From NCBI GenBank assembly GCA_018813905.1, contig JAHJAO010000070.1, positions 1-36,563 of the forward strand: a DNA stretch of 36,563 nt, in the 5' to 3' direction. Source of the DNA: Candidatus Omnitrophota bacterium. GTDB lineage: Bacteria > Omnitrophota > Gorgyraeia > B26-G9. Below the pieces are notes generated by a model, which ran no database searches, was not told the origin of the DNA, and worked only from the letters and a program-made list of their open reading frames with translations. Shown piece after piece: positions 14,590 to 24,200 of the stretch; the first letter of the stretch is position 1; every line of letters begins with the position of its first letter. The position numbers and the translations under genes were made by a program.

Positions 14590-17016
14590 CTATTTCCCGC
14601 GGACCCAAAGATAAATTCCCAGAACCTTAAAACTCCTCACCCATTCTTTAGCCAAAAGCTCACCCTGCCGGGCGCGTTCCTGCATGGGTTCGTATAAGTT
14701 CTGGCCGATAGAAAAAAACGTGTTTTGCGCTTCCCACACTCTTAGAGGTAAATTCAAAGGCCGGATCTTTTTATAGACCGCTCTGATTGTTTGAAGTAAA
14801 GCCACGTTTTCCGGCTGCTCGTTAAATGTATCCATCAACGATTTTATCCTTCGACTTGCGATAAAGCCGATCGTCGCTTTATCAATATTCAAATCCCAGA
14901 ATCCAACTTCATTCACCAATTCCTGAATCTGTTCGAAATTGAGTTCTTCGGCCTGCAAAATATTTTTTAAATCTTTATTCACAACAAACTCGAACGCGTT
15001 AATATAAATAGCCGGCAAGGGAATGTTCATCTGCTTCACCGCGAGCATAACCGGATAATGTTCTTTAATTATCTGGCGGAATGACGTTTCGATTTCTTTT
15101 ACTTCGGTCTCAAGGATCAGGCTCAACGTTCTTCTTTGCTCATCCCGGAACAGATGCCAAAGGGTATAATTGTGGTTGTCAAAATAACTGTCAAAAAGAG
15201 ATATTACTTCCGATACCGCGCCTTTTTGAAAAGTCTCCTTTATTTGCTGCTGCATCTTTAAAAATACCGTTTCCGGCATCTCGTCTTTTAAGCCGCCGAA
15301 TACAATATGGCCGCCCAAATGCAATATAGCAAAAGCGACTGATTTTTCTTCAAAAGTAACATCCGATTTTATTCGCACGCTGCCTAATACCATCTTTTGC
15401 TTGCCCAGCTCCAGGCGTTCATACGCCTGTTGGTCAATTTGATAACAATACAATTTCGTGCTCGCCGGATATTCGCCAAATAAGCTCGATATCGCGTAGT
15501 GCGCGCCGACCCGGATTAAATTCAAACACGTGGGTTTAACAAACATTTCATATAATTTTTCTCCGTTTTCGAAACTGGAGATATTGCTTTTCGCTTTTCT
15601 TAAAATTTTTAAATATCCCGCTTCCAAATCGATTCCGCTTATATCTTTTGCCAGCTGTATTGCCCGGCCGGCGTAATGCATTACCTGGACTGTCTCGATA
15701 TTGGAAATATCGTCAAAATACCAGCCGCAGCTTGTGTACATGAGCATGGCGTGGCGCTGCATTTCAAGCAGCTTGAGTATCTTTGTCCGGTCGGCGCTCT
15801 TTAGCTCCGTTTTCAGGTTGGTTTTTAAGAAACTATCTACGCCGCTTTCGGCGCGGGACAGGACGACATCGATATAATTGTCGCGCAGCTGCCAGAAGTC
15901 TTTCGTGTAGCCGGACATCTGCTGTTCGTAAATTTCACTCAGCTCATCCCTTAACCAATCCATCGCCTCGCGTAACGATTTACGCCATTTCTGATTCCAT
16001 TTAGCGTTTTTCCCGATATGGCAGCCGCAGTTATCCCGCCAGCGGTCCACTCCGTGAAAACAGCTCCACGACGAATTTTCAATTATCTGCACCTCATGCG
16101 TAGGAACAAACTTTTCCAAAAATTCCGCGTAAATTGTAATCCGGGCCAGATTATTCTTCTCGATATAGTAATAGCCGTAAGCCAGCGCCATCTCTCCGTA
16201 ATTGTGGTGATGCCCATAGGTCTCTCCGTCGGTGGCGACATGCACAAGCTGCGGCTGATTTGGATTTTTACCAAATAATCCGAGCAGCCGGTGCGCAAAA
16301 TTTTCTCCGTTACTCAGGAGCCCGCCAAAAGCCACATCTTGGGCGACCGGGCCGTCATAAAAGAAAATATTAATAACCCGGCCGGAGGAAAGCAGGCATT
16401 GGTAAGGAAATTTGGGGTCGATTTTGCCGTCCCGCGCATCAATCCAGTCTTTCTGGCTGATTTTTCTTGATTTCTGCGCCTGATAAGGGGAAAGAATGGT
16501 GAACTTTATCCCCGCCTCGGCCATGATCTCAAGCGTTTCCAAATCCACGGCGGTTTCGGCCAGCCACATGCCTTCCGGTTTTCTGCCGAATCGGTATTCA
16601 AAATCCTTTATCCCCCAGATAATTTGCGTCCGCTTATCCCGGCTGTTGGCTAAAGGCATGATCATATGGTTATAAACCTGGGCGATTGCCGAGCCGTGCC
16701 CGGAAAATACGCTTTGGCTTTTTTTATCCGCCTCTAAAATTTTGCCGTAAGTATCCGGCCGGTTTTTTTCCAGCCACGACAGTAACGTCGGCCCGAAATT
16801 AAAGCTTATCTTCTGGTAGTTGTTAACGATATCCATGATTTTCTTTTTCCGGTCTAAAATCCGCGCCGCCGTATTCGGGGCGTAACATTCGATATTAATC
16901 CGGTCGTTCCAATCATGATAAGGGTAAGCGGAATCCTGAATTTCCACCTCTTCCAGCCACGGATTTTCCCGCGGCGGCTGGTAGAAATGCCCGTGGACGC
17001 ATAGATATCGGTTCAA
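14590..17016 (-). CDS. GH57 family glycoside hydrolase, DUF3536 type
   Basis: An 808-residue protein. The N-terminal half is a GH57 (beta/alpha)7 barrel: HGHFYQPPRENPW, FNFGPTLLSWLE, GMWLAETAVDLETLE (predicted nucleophile Glu) and DGETYGHHH (predicted acid/base Asp). The rest matches the DUF3536 extension found in this subgroup, which is annotated as alpha-amylase/alpha-mannosidase but has little direct biochemistry. There is no signal peptide, so it should act on cytoplasmic alpha-glucan. The start is a TTG, supported by GGAGG seven bases upstream and by the motif HGHFYQPP close to the N-terminus. It lies between the GH65 and MalQ genes in one operon. Confidence 0.88.
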   Translation of the reverse strand: MNRYLCVHGHFYQPPRENPWLEEVEIQDSAYPYHDWNDRINIECYAPNTAARILDRKKKIMDIVNNYQKISFNFGPTLLSWLEKNRPDTYGKILEADKKSQSVFSGHGSAIAQVYNHMIMPLANSRDKRTQIIWGIKDFEYRFGRKPEGMWLAETAVDLETLEIMAEAGIKFTILSPYQAQKSRKISQKDWIDARDGKIDPKFPYQCLLSSGRVINIFFYDGPVAQDVAFGGLLSNGENFAHRLLGLFGKNPNQPQLVHVATDGETYGHHHNYGEMALAYGYYYIEKNNLARITIYAEFLEKFVPTHEVQIIENSSWSCFHGVDRWRDNCGCHIGKNAKWNQKWRKSLREAMDWLRDELSEIYEQQMSGYTKDFWQLRDNYIDVVLSRAESGVDSFLKTNLKTELKSADRTKILKLLEMQRHAMLMYTSCGWYFDDISNIETVQVMHYAGRAIQLAKDISGIDLEAGYLKILRKAKSNISSFENGEKLYEMFVKPTCLNLIRVGAHYAISSLFGEYPASTKLYCYQIDQQAYERLELGKQKMVLGSVRIKSDVTFEEKSVAFAILHLGGHIVFGGLKDEMPETVFLKMQQQIKETFQKGAVSEVISLFDSYFDNHNYTLWHLFRDEQRRTLSLILETEVKEIETSFRQIIKEHYPVMLAVKQMNIPLPAIYINAFEFVVNKDLKNILQAEELNFEQIQELVNEVGFWDLNIDKATIGFIASRRIKSLMDTFNEQPENVALLQTIRAVYKKIRPLNLPLRVWEAQNTFFSIGQNLYEPMQERARQGELLAKEWVRSFKVLGIYLWVRGK

Positions 17017-17045
17017 ATCGTTGCCTCCTTCTTAGAATCCGGCGT

Positions 17046-19466
17046 TTATCTATTCTTTAACGAAAACTTAAACGTCCGGCCTGCATTTAAATACTGCAAC
17101 TTGGAATTTATCTCAAAAGCCAAAAAGTCCTGCCGGCGTTTGCCTTTTTGAATATGTATTTTTACCTGGGATTTGGTGATATCAAACAATATCCATTTTC
17201 CCTGAAAATAAATCTTGAATTTCAGCCGGCGCCATTTATCCGGAAGCTGCGGCCTCAATTTTATCCATTCATCGCCGAGTTCTATGCCGGCAAAGCACCG
17301 GACAACGATATCAATAGAGCCGCCCATAACGCCGCAATGGATACCTTCCGGCGTTGTCCCCCCTTGAGTATCATAAATATCCGACTTAAGAATTTCGACA
17401 AACCACAACCAGAAATCTTTCTGGCGGCCTAAAACTTTAGATAGAAAACAATGCACGACTTTACTCAGAGTTGAACCATGTGATGTGCGCGCGATATAAT
17501 AATCATAATTGCGGGCGAGTAATTGGCGATTAAGCGGATAGCCCAACCGGTTAAAAATCTCCTGCACCTGCGGCAGCGGAAATAAATAAAAAATCATAAG
17601 CGCGTCCGCCTGCTTGGAAACTTTATACGCGTCCGGAGATTTGCCTTCGGCTTTAAGAATCCGGTCCATGCGTTTGATGTTCTTGTACCTTTTTCTATAT
17701 TCCGACCAGACAAGTTCCTTTAACTGCATATATCCGTCGAACTGGCTGATTATCCCTTCATTATTGATCACCAAATTCATTTTTTTTGTTATCGCGTTCC
17801 ATACTTTTAGTTCCTTAGGCGTAATTTTCAACTTTTTCATAATCCGGCTCTTGCCCCGGTATGAAATAATCTTTAAAACCTCCCGCGCCTTTAACAGCGT
17901 CCAGACCATCATAAAGTTCGTGTAAGCGTTATCTTTAAACCCCGCCTGATGAGAATTGGGAAGTTTCTCATGAAATTCATCCGGCCCCATGACGTGCCCG
18001 ACATGAAAGCGGTCGTCTTTCGCGCTAAACTTAGCGATGCTGGCGCAAAACTGCGCTATGGACAAAATCATTTCCGCGCCAACCTTTTCCAAAAATTCTT
18101 CGTCTTTTGTCAGGCGCCAGTAATTCCAGACATTGTAGGCGATAGCGACCGAAACATGCCGCTGCAAATAGCTGTAGTCCGGGCCCCATTTACCGGAACG
18201 CGGGTTAAGATGCATGACCTGAGTTTCTTCCCGGCCGGAAGAACCGCTTTGCCACGGAAACATCGCGCCGCGGTAGCCGTTCGCCCGGGCGTATTCTCTG
18301 GCCTTCGGCAAACGGCGATAACGGTACATAATGAGCGCCTTGGAGATCTCCGGAGTATGCAGCGTGTAAAAAGGCTTAACAAAAATCTCATCCCAAAAAA
18401 CATGGCCGCGGTACGCCTCGCCGTGCAACCCGCGCGCGGACAGGCCGGCATCAATTTCGCGATTATGCACTGAGGCCGTCTGCAGCAGGTGAAATATGTG
18501 CAGGCGTAAGACCTGTTGGGCAAAAGCGTCTCCTTCTACCTGGATATCGAATTTATCCCAGAGCTTAAACCAGGCCTGCTTATGCGAAGATATAAGCGTT
18601 TCAAAACGCTTTAATTTCTTTACCGCATTAATCGCCGAAACTTTAGGGTCCCGCACCCCTTTATCGCGGGAAGTATAAATCGCCACGGTTTTCTCTATTA
18701 AACACGGATGTTTTCTCTGCGCGAAAATTCTAAATTCCTGGCCGATAACTTTTTCGGCATGCCTGATTACCTCCAAACGCGGATTTTTTTCTTTATTACC
18801 GGCAAAAACCCTTAGTTTTGATGCTTCGCAAATTTCTATCCTGGAAGAACTTGTTTTCGCGCTTAGGTATATGCCGTTATCGGCGAACTGTCCCATTTTA
18901 TGAGCTATCCAGTGGTTGGAATTAAGCTGCCGGTAGCGTTCCACGTTCATATTTAAAACCGCGCCGTCAAGCATGGAACGCACTGTAATATAATCACTGT
19001 AATTTTCCGGTATAATCGCATAACTGATCGCTCCGATATGCGGATAGGCCATATGCACAATCCGGTTTTCAATAATCCGCGTCCGGTAACCGCGGCGCGT
19101 TTTGAACCGGATATCCCGGACGAGCACCCCGTTTTTCATGTCCAGTTCTTTGCGGAAGGAAATAATCTTCGCGGTGGAAGGGCAGAACCATTCACTGTCC
19201 CTGATTTTAAACGTTAAATAAGTCCAGTTCGGACAGTTAACCAGATCTTCATTGTAAACCGTGCGTCCGGATATATACGTAGCCAGGCGATTGTAAAGTC
19301 CGGCGATATAAGTTCCCGGATAGTGCATTTCCGCGGGCAAGGCCTCAGTCGCCGCGCCGCGCGTGCCAAAATATCCGTTGCCTAACGCGCAGATTACTTC
19401 CCGCAGGCCTTCTTCGTCCGGTTCTAAATTTTTATATACTATTTTCCACAATAAATCCTTATTCAT
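17046..19466 (-). CDS. GH65 family glycoside phosphorylase-like protein
   Basis: An 806-residue GH65 protein. The N-terminal beta-sandwich domain includes LGNGYFGTRG and PGTYIAGLYN. The (alpha/alpha)6 catalytic barrel carries VFWDEIFVKPF and VMGPDEFHE, where the Glu of PDE is the general acid in maltose and kojibiose phosphorylases. The segment SHGSTLSKVVH, followed by GGTTPEGIHCGVMGG, corresponds to the phosphate-binding region and is most like the group attached to or beside HAD/OtsB domains in actinobacteria. The disaccharide used (trehalose, maltose, kojibiose or another) cannot be read from sequence. The ATG at 19466 is preferred, with AAGGG about 8 bases upstream. It is 26 bp after the HAD-OtsB gene and 29 bp before the GH57 gene. 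Confidence 0.87.
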   Translation of the reverse strand: MNKDLLWKIVYKNLEPDEEGLREVICALGNGYFGTRGAATEALPAEMHYPGTYIAGLYNRLATYISGRTVYNEDLVNCPNWTYLTFKIRDSEWFCPSTAKIISFRKELDMKNGVLVRDIRFKTRRGYRTRIIENRIVHMAYPHIGAISYAIIPENYSDYITVRSMLDGAVLNMNVERYRQLNSNHWIAHKMGQFADNGIYLSAKTSSSRIEICEASKLRVFAGNKEKNPRLEVIRHAEKVIGQEFRIFAQRKHPCLIEKTVAIYTSRDKGVRDPKVSAINAVKKLKRFETLISSHKQAWFKLWDKFDIQVEGDAFAQQVLRLHIFHLLQTASVHNREIDAGLSARGLHGEAYRGHVFWDEIFVKPFYTLHTPEISKALIMYRYRRLPKAREYARANGYRGAMFPWQSGSSGREETQVMHLNPRSGKWGPDYSYLQRHVSVAIAYNVWNYWRLTKDEEFLEKVGAEMILSIAQFCASIAKFSAKDDRFHVGHVMGPDEFHEKLPNSHQAGFKDNAYTNFMMVWTLLKAREVLKIISYRGKSRIMKKLKITPKELKVWNAITKKMNLVINNEGIISQFDGYMQLKELVWSEYRKRYKNIKRMDRILKAEGKSPDAYKVSKQADALMIFYLFPLPQVQEIFNRLGYPLNRQLLARNYDYYIARTSHGSTLSKVVHCFLSKVLGRQKDFWLWFVEILKSDIYDTQGGTTPEGIHCGVMGGSIDIVVRCFAGIELGDEWIKLRPQLPDKWRRLKFKIYFQGKWILFDITKSQVKIHIQKGKRRQDFLAFEINSKLQYLNAGRTFKFSLKNR

Positions 19467-19492
19467 CCGCAAACCCTTATTCTTATTATTAC

Positions 19493-21118
19493 TTAGTTAT
19501 TCCCGGCCAACAACATCTCGAAAAACTTTTTCACCTCATCCGGGCCGGAAAGCTGAAAATTCGCCGCCGAAATTTTCGGCTCGCAAGCTACCAAAATCGC
19601 CGCCCCCCGGCCGCGCACAACAGAAAACGCGTCTTCGTCGGTTGCGTCATCGCCGATATAAATAACCGCCGTATCTTCCCAGTCCATATCTAAAGCTTTC
19701 ATTATCCATCTTACCGCTTCTCCCTTGTTCCAATCAATCGCCGGCAGAATTTCATAAACTTTCTTGCCGGCCATTAAGCGCAATTTATCGTTTCCGGCTA
19801 CAATATCCTCTGCAGCTTTTTTGATTTTGTCCAACGCCGCCAAATCCTCTACTAAACGGTAATGCGCGGCCGCGCTGAACTTTTTCTCTTCGATAATAAC
19901 TCCGGGAATCTTGCCAAGATCTGCTTTTAGCCGGACAGTTATTTCCGCGATCAACGGCACCGTGGCTTGCGCTCTCGGCTCGATCATGCTCAAATTTCTG
20001 CCGGCAATATCAAAACCGTGGCTTCCCGCGTAAATCAGCCCGTCAAGGCCTACTAATTTTTCAACATCAGCGCGCATCCGCCCGCTGACAATTGCGGTTG
20101 TAAATTTAGCGGCTATTTTTTTAACTACCGCTTTCATCTCTTCCGAAAGCCGGGCCAGTTCCGGCCGCTGGACAATCGGCGTTAACGTGCCGTCATAATC
20201 CAGGAAAAAAACCGTTTTTTTCTTGCCCGATATTACCGAACGCAGCGGGCTAAGATAGCTGGGGTTAATAAAAACTCCTTTGTTGTCTTTTTGAAACGGC
20301 GAAAAAAAAGCGTTAATCTTCTCCTCGTCCTGCCAGGCTTCAAATAACGGCAGGGGGTTTTTCGCGAACCATTTCTTTATCCATTCGATATCGATATCCG
20401 CCAGGTCCTTCACCACTACATCCGCGCCGTTTGCGTTCAACTCGGCAACATTATTACTTCTGGCCACGCCGACCACCAACCCAAAACCGCCGTTGCGGCC
20501 GGCCTGAACCCCGGAAACCGCGTCCTCGACAACCACGCTGCGGGCCGCCGTAGTATTCAAATTAGAAGCCGCCTTAACAAAAATATCTCCTTCCGGCTTT
20601 CCCTCGAGCCCCAGTTCATTAGAAACCACGCCGTCAACCCTGGTTTCAAAAATATCCAACGCTTTGGCCGATTTCAGGATGAATTCGCAGTTTTTGGAAG
20701 AGGACACTACTCCGACCCGAATGCCCGCGGATTTGAGATTTTTTATGAGTTCAATCGTAGAATCATAAACTTTAACACCTTCGTTTTTTAAAACTTCAAG
20801 AAATTTAACATTCTTCCTGTTGCCGATACCGTAAACAGTTTCCGCTTCGAACGCATCATTTTCGCTGCCCCGCGGCAAGACAATATCGCGGGATTTAAGA
20901 AAACTCTCTATCCCCCTCAGGCGGGGCTTACCGTCAACAAAGGTAAGATAATCCTTCTCGTATGTAAACTCGCGAAAAGGCTCGTGTTTGTCCCGATTTG
21001 AACGCAAACGCAGATATTCATCGAACACCAGCTTCCACGCCCGGGCATGGACTTGCGCGGTTTTGGTGATAACCCCGTCCATATCAAATATTACCGCGTC
21101 AAAGCCTAACTTATCCAT
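19493..21118 (-). CDS. HAD (beta-phosphoglucomutase-like) / trehalose-6-phosphatase fusion
   Basis: A 541-residue two-domain protein. Residues 1-245 are a beta-phosphoglucomutase-like HAD unit with FDMDGVITKT (nucleophile Asp11), the VSSSKN loop and VVEDAVSGVQAGR. Residues of about 300-541 are an OtsB-type trehalose-phosphatase with LDYDGTLTP (Asp307), VSGR, GSHGFDI and GDDATDEDAF, so both catalytic sites look intact. With the GH65 gene 26 bp downstream it would allow phosphorolysis of a disaccharide to beta-glucose-1-phosphate, its conversion to glucose-6-phosphate, and trehalose-phosphate dephosphorylation. Mycobacterial OtsB1 joins all three domains in one chain in the same order. No OtsA synthase is in the window. 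AAGGAAGGG precedes the ATG. Confidence 0.9.
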   Translation of the reverse strand: MDKLGFDAVIFDMDGVITKTAQVHARAWKLVFDEYLRLRSNRDKHEPFREFTYEKDYLTFVDGKPRLRGIESFLKSRDIVLPRGSENDAFEAETVYGIGNRKNVKFLEVLKNEGVKVYDSTIELIKNLKSAGIRVGVVSSSKNCEFILKSAKALDIFETRVDGVVSNELGLEGKPEGDIFVKAASNLNTTAARSVVVEDAVSGVQAGRNGGFGLVVGVARSNNVAELNANGADVVVKDLADIDIEWIKKWFAKNPLPLFEAWQDEEKINAFFSPFQKDNKGVFINPSYLSPLRSVISGKKKTVFFLDYDGTLTPIVQRPELARLSEEMKAVVKKIAAKFTTAIVSGRMRADVEKLVGLDGLIYAGSHGFDIAGRNLSMIEPRAQATVPLIAEITVRLKADLGKIPGVIIEEKKFSAAAHYRLVEDLAALDKIKKAAEDIVAGNDKLRLMAGKKVYEILPAIDWNKGEAVRWIMKALDMDWEDTAVIYIGDDATDEDAFSVVRGRGAAILVACEPKISAANFQLSGPDEVKKFFEMLLAGNN

Positions 21119-21158
21119 TCCGACTAAAATCCCTTCCTTAATTTTTTATTTTCTCTCT

Positions 21159-21186
21159 ATTATACATTAAAAAGGCCCTAAGTAAA
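21159..21186 (-). promoter_or_regulatory. Promoter of the alpha-glucan operon
   Basis: Minus-strand consensus TATAAT (21159-21164) with TTTACT (21181-21186) 16 nt upstream, in the 100-bp spacer before the HAD-OtsB gene. It would drive HAD-OtsB, GH65, GH57 and malQ. Confidence 0.6.
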
Positions 21187-21218
21187 AACTTATATCTTAA
21201 TACCCCATCCTGCCCTTT

Positions 21219-24200
21219 CTAATTCCTGCCGGTATCCGCGTTAAACCAATCCGACCAACTTTCTTTATCCGCATTAAAATTTTCACCCGTAATATTTCTC
21301 AAAGCCCACAAAGCGTTTTCCCGCACGCCATAATCTTCATCCCCCAGAATATTGATTAAATCCCGGAGCGCGCGCTTGTCCTTCATTTCACCCAAAGCCA
21401 GCGTTGCCTGATAACGCACTGACCAATGCTCATCTTTAAGCGCTTCGATAAGCGCGGGCACGGCGATATTGTCTTTGATTTCGGACAAAGCCAGCGCCGC
21501 CTGGTAGCGCACCGAACCATCCTTATCTTTTAACGCGTTTATCAACGCCTGGGTCGCGGTCGGGTCCCGGATTTCGCCCAAGGCCAGCGCCGCCTGGTAG
21601 CGCACCGAAAAATCCGAATCATTCCTTAAGGCCTCCACCAGATATTCCACGGCGCGCGTTTCTTTTATCTCCGCTAAAAACTGAGCCGCTTCCCTTCTTG
21701 CCGTCGGATTCGCATCCTGCAGATTAGCGATCACCTCTTCGAAAGAATCGCTGTCTTTATCGGCTAAGTCCGGCGAATTGGTTATATCATCCAAATTTTT
21801 GTCAAAGATCGATTTCTGCCCTACGCTAGACATACCTAAAGATGGTTCGGAACCGGGCCCTTCTATTGTTTTTAAAATGTGTTTGGAATATTTCTTTATG
21901 GAATAATCTTTACTTCCTTTCAAAGTATCTTTGATTATTTGTTTACTTTCTTCATCCTTCCTGCCGGTTAAGGCCATAGCCGCGTTTTCCCTTACCACCG
22001 GGTCTTTATCCTTTAAAGCTCCGATAAGCGGTTTCACTATTTGCGCGTCTTCGAACTGTCCCAACGCCCGCACGGCTTGATAACGGACTGTCCACTCATT
22101 GTCTTTGAGCGCGGCGATCAAATGGGGTACGGCGCTCGGCTCTTTTATCTGCCCGAGCGAAATCGCGGACTGGTAACGCACGGAGGAATTATTGTCCTTA
22201 AGCGTTTCGATTAACGCGACCGTAGCGGTTTTATCCTGTATCTCGCCCAGCGCCTTGGCCGCGTGAAACCTTACATTCCAATCTTTATCCTTTAAGATAC
22301 CCAAAAGCGCCCTTACTACATTCAGTTCGCGGATATGCCCCAACGCTTCCGCGGCCTGACAGCGCACGAAAGCGTGTTTATCCTCAAGCGCTTTTATAAG
22401 CGCCCCGACAGATCTCTTATCATTTATCTCGCCCAAGGCCCAGGCGGCCTGAGAGCGTACATGCCAGTTTTCATCTTCAAGTTTTTCAATTAAATTATCC
22501 ACGGAGCCGGCATCTTTTATTTTTCCCAAAGCCTGGCTTATCCTGTACCGCACCGACCAGCTGGCATCATCTATTGCCCGCCGCAAAGATTCGCCGGCCC
22601 GGGCGTCCCCGATATTTCCCAAGGCCCAGGCGGCGTAATTACGCACAATCATATCCTGATCTTTCAAAGCGGAAATCAGGCCATCTATCGCCTTTTTGCT
22701 TTTTATTTTTATCTCGCCCAAGGCCCAGGCGGCCTGAGAGCGTACATGCCAGTCGCTATCCGGCAAAGCGCCGCTTAAAACTTCAATACTGGATTCGTCC
22801 CCAAGTTCTCCCAGAACGGATATTGCTAAACGCCGTGCCTGGGGATTGTTATCCTCTTTCACAACCACCGTTAAATCTGTCAGCAACTGCGGAGATTCTA
22901 ATTTCTTCAGCGCCCAGGCCGCGTATTCGGCGACTTTTGTGTCTTCGTCATTTAACGCCGCAATCAACACCGGCACAGCTTTTTTATTCTTTATCTTTCC
23001 CAGCGCCCGGGCGGCATAGCTTCTGAGGGTGTTATCCGCGTCGCGCATGGCAAAAATCAAATCATCTACCGCGGCTTCATCCTTTATATTTCCCAATACC
23101 CAAGCCGCCTCCCGCCTCATAATCACATCCGCGCTTCGAATCGCGTTCATCAAATACTGCAGGGTCAGCGGATGTTTTATCTTCTCTAAGGCGCTAGACG
23201 CGTTACGGCGCATTATTTCGCTGTCGTCATTGAGCAACGCTATCAAAAAAGGAATGGCGCGTTTATCCCGGATTTTGCCCAGGGACCGCACGGCTTCCAA
23301 TTTCGCGTCAAAAATTTTCTCATCTTCCAGTACGTTAAGCAGCGTGCTGACCGCGCGCGGGTCTTCCAAACTTCCCAGGGCCCAAATCGCCTGCATGCGC
23401 ACAGAAGAATTCGCGTCTTTTAACGCGGCACGGCCCAGGCCGTCGGTTGCGTATACGTCTTTTATCTTTCCCAGCGCTACGGCAGCCAAGCCTCTTACCG
23501 TTGAATCATAGTCGTTATTTAATCTTAAAAGCAGCGGCTCCACGCAAACAACGCTGCCCGACTTGCCCAGAGCTTTTACGACGCTGCGGCGCACAATCAG
23601 ATCATTCTCGTTTAAACTGGTTATCAATAATTCGACCGTATACCTGTCTTTCATCCGGCCCAAAGCATCGGTAGCGTTACTGCGGACTACCGCGTCCGCA
23701 TCATACAAGGCGTCCAGCAGCTGTTCCGCCGCGTGGGGATCTTGCAACTTTCCCAACGCAAAGACCGCGCCGCGCCGCACAAGAGTGTGCGGGCTCTTAA
23801 CTGCCTTAAGTAAAGGAGCAAGCGAGGACACGCCGATTCTAACCAGGGCCTTTGCCGCTTCGTTGGCGACGAAATTATTTGCCGGTTTAATACCCTGCGG
23901 CGTGGATTCCCAATCAATAACCGCGTCGTCCTGTAATAAATCGATCAGGATACCCGTAACGCTTTCAGCCGATTCTGTCATTTGGGACAGGTTATAAATC
24001 GCGGAGGCGCGTTCATCCGCGTCCGGAGAAAACAAGTCTTCCGCTTCTTCCCTGACCTCATCAGGCGTTTCGGCGGGAATATCTGTCTTGGGAATCAACA
24101 TCTGGGACTGGCTTGTAGTGTTTGAATTGAGCAGCAATAAAAAGCAGGCGCTTAAAACAGCCGCGAATTTTAGGATAAAAAAGGAACGTTTTAATTTCAC
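21219..24200 (-). CDS. Exported HEAT-repeat (PBS-lyase-type) protein
   Basis: A 993-residue protein. The N-terminus has KLKR followed by a long hydrophobic segment (about residues 8-25), a signal peptide or anchor; an LSAC at residues 16-19 could be a lipobox, but the hydrophobic stretch continues past it. From about residue 60 to the end lie some 25 repeats of about 31 residues with the pattern VR-AA-ALGEIKD, interrupted once by a roughly 55-residue linker near residue 780-830. These are PBS-lyase HEAT-like repeats, forming a long solenoid for protein binding. No enzyme domain is visible. The start is GTG, overlapping the nitroreductase stop by one base (TAGTG). Partner and role are unknown; a periplasmic scaffold is the simplest reading. 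Confidence 0.85.
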   Translation of the reverse strand: MKLKRSFFILKFAAVLSACFLLLLNSNTTSQSQMLIPKTDIPAETPDEVREEAEDLFSPDADERASAIYNLSQMTESAESVTGILIDLLQDDAVIDWESTPQGIKPANNFVANEAAKALVRIGVSSLAPLLKAVKSPHTLVRRGAVFALGKLQDPHAAEQLLDALYDADAVVRSNATDALGRMKDRYTVELLITSLNENDLIVRRSVVKALGKSGSVVCVEPLLLRLNNDYDSTVRGLAAVALGKIKDVYATDGLGRAALKDANSSVRMQAIWALGSLEDPRAVSTLLNVLEDEKIFDAKLEAVRSLGKIRDKRAIPFLIALLNDDSEIMRRNASSALEKIKHPLTLQYLMNAIRSADVIMRREAAWVLGNIKDEAAVDDLIFAMRDADNTLRSYAARALGKIKNKKAVPVLIAALNDEDTKVAEYAAWALKKLESPQLLTDLTVVVKEDNNPQARRLAISVLGELGDESSIEVLSGALPDSDWHVRSQAAWALGEIKIKSKKAIDGLISALKDQDMIVRNYAAWALGNIGDARAGESLRRAIDDASWSVRYRISQALGKIKDAGSVDNLIEKLEDENWHVRSQAAWALGEINDKRSVGALIKALEDKHAFVRCQAAEALGHIRELNVVRALLGILKDKDWNVRFHAAKALGEIQDKTATVALIETLKDNNSSVRYQSAISLGQIKEPSAVPHLIAALKDNEWTVRYQAVRALGQFEDAQIVKPLIGALKDKDPVVRENAAMALTGRKDEESKQIIKDTLKGSKDYSIKKYSKHILKTIEGPGSEPSLGMSSVGQKSIFDKNLDDITNSPDLADKDSDSFEEVIANLQDANPTARREAAQFLAEIKETRAVEYLVEALRNDSDFSVRYQAALALGEIRDPTATQALINALKDKDGSVRYQAALALSEIKDNIAVPALIEALKDEHWSVRYQATLALGEMKDKRALRDLINILGDEDYGVRENALWALRNITGENFNADKESWSDWFNADTGRN
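22423..22753. repeat. Two identical 46-bp segments inside the HEAT gene
   Basis: 22423-22468 and 22708-22753 are identical over 46 bp, 285 bp (a multiple of three) apart, each coding the HVRSQAAWALGEI helix pair. A further 27-bp identity links 21490-21516 and 21583-21609, one repeat apart. Protein-level repeats would tolerate silent differences, so the DNA identity points to recent duplication or gene conversion. Confidence 0.9.

Noticed and set aside
16496-19472. GH65 and GH57 proteins as duplicates because of near-equal length
   Set aside because: They share no motifs; the length match is coincidence.
22574-23997. Plus-strand reading frames across the HEAT-repeat gene
   Set aside because: They are antisense shadows of a repetitive gene, with no ribosome sites or recognisable domains.
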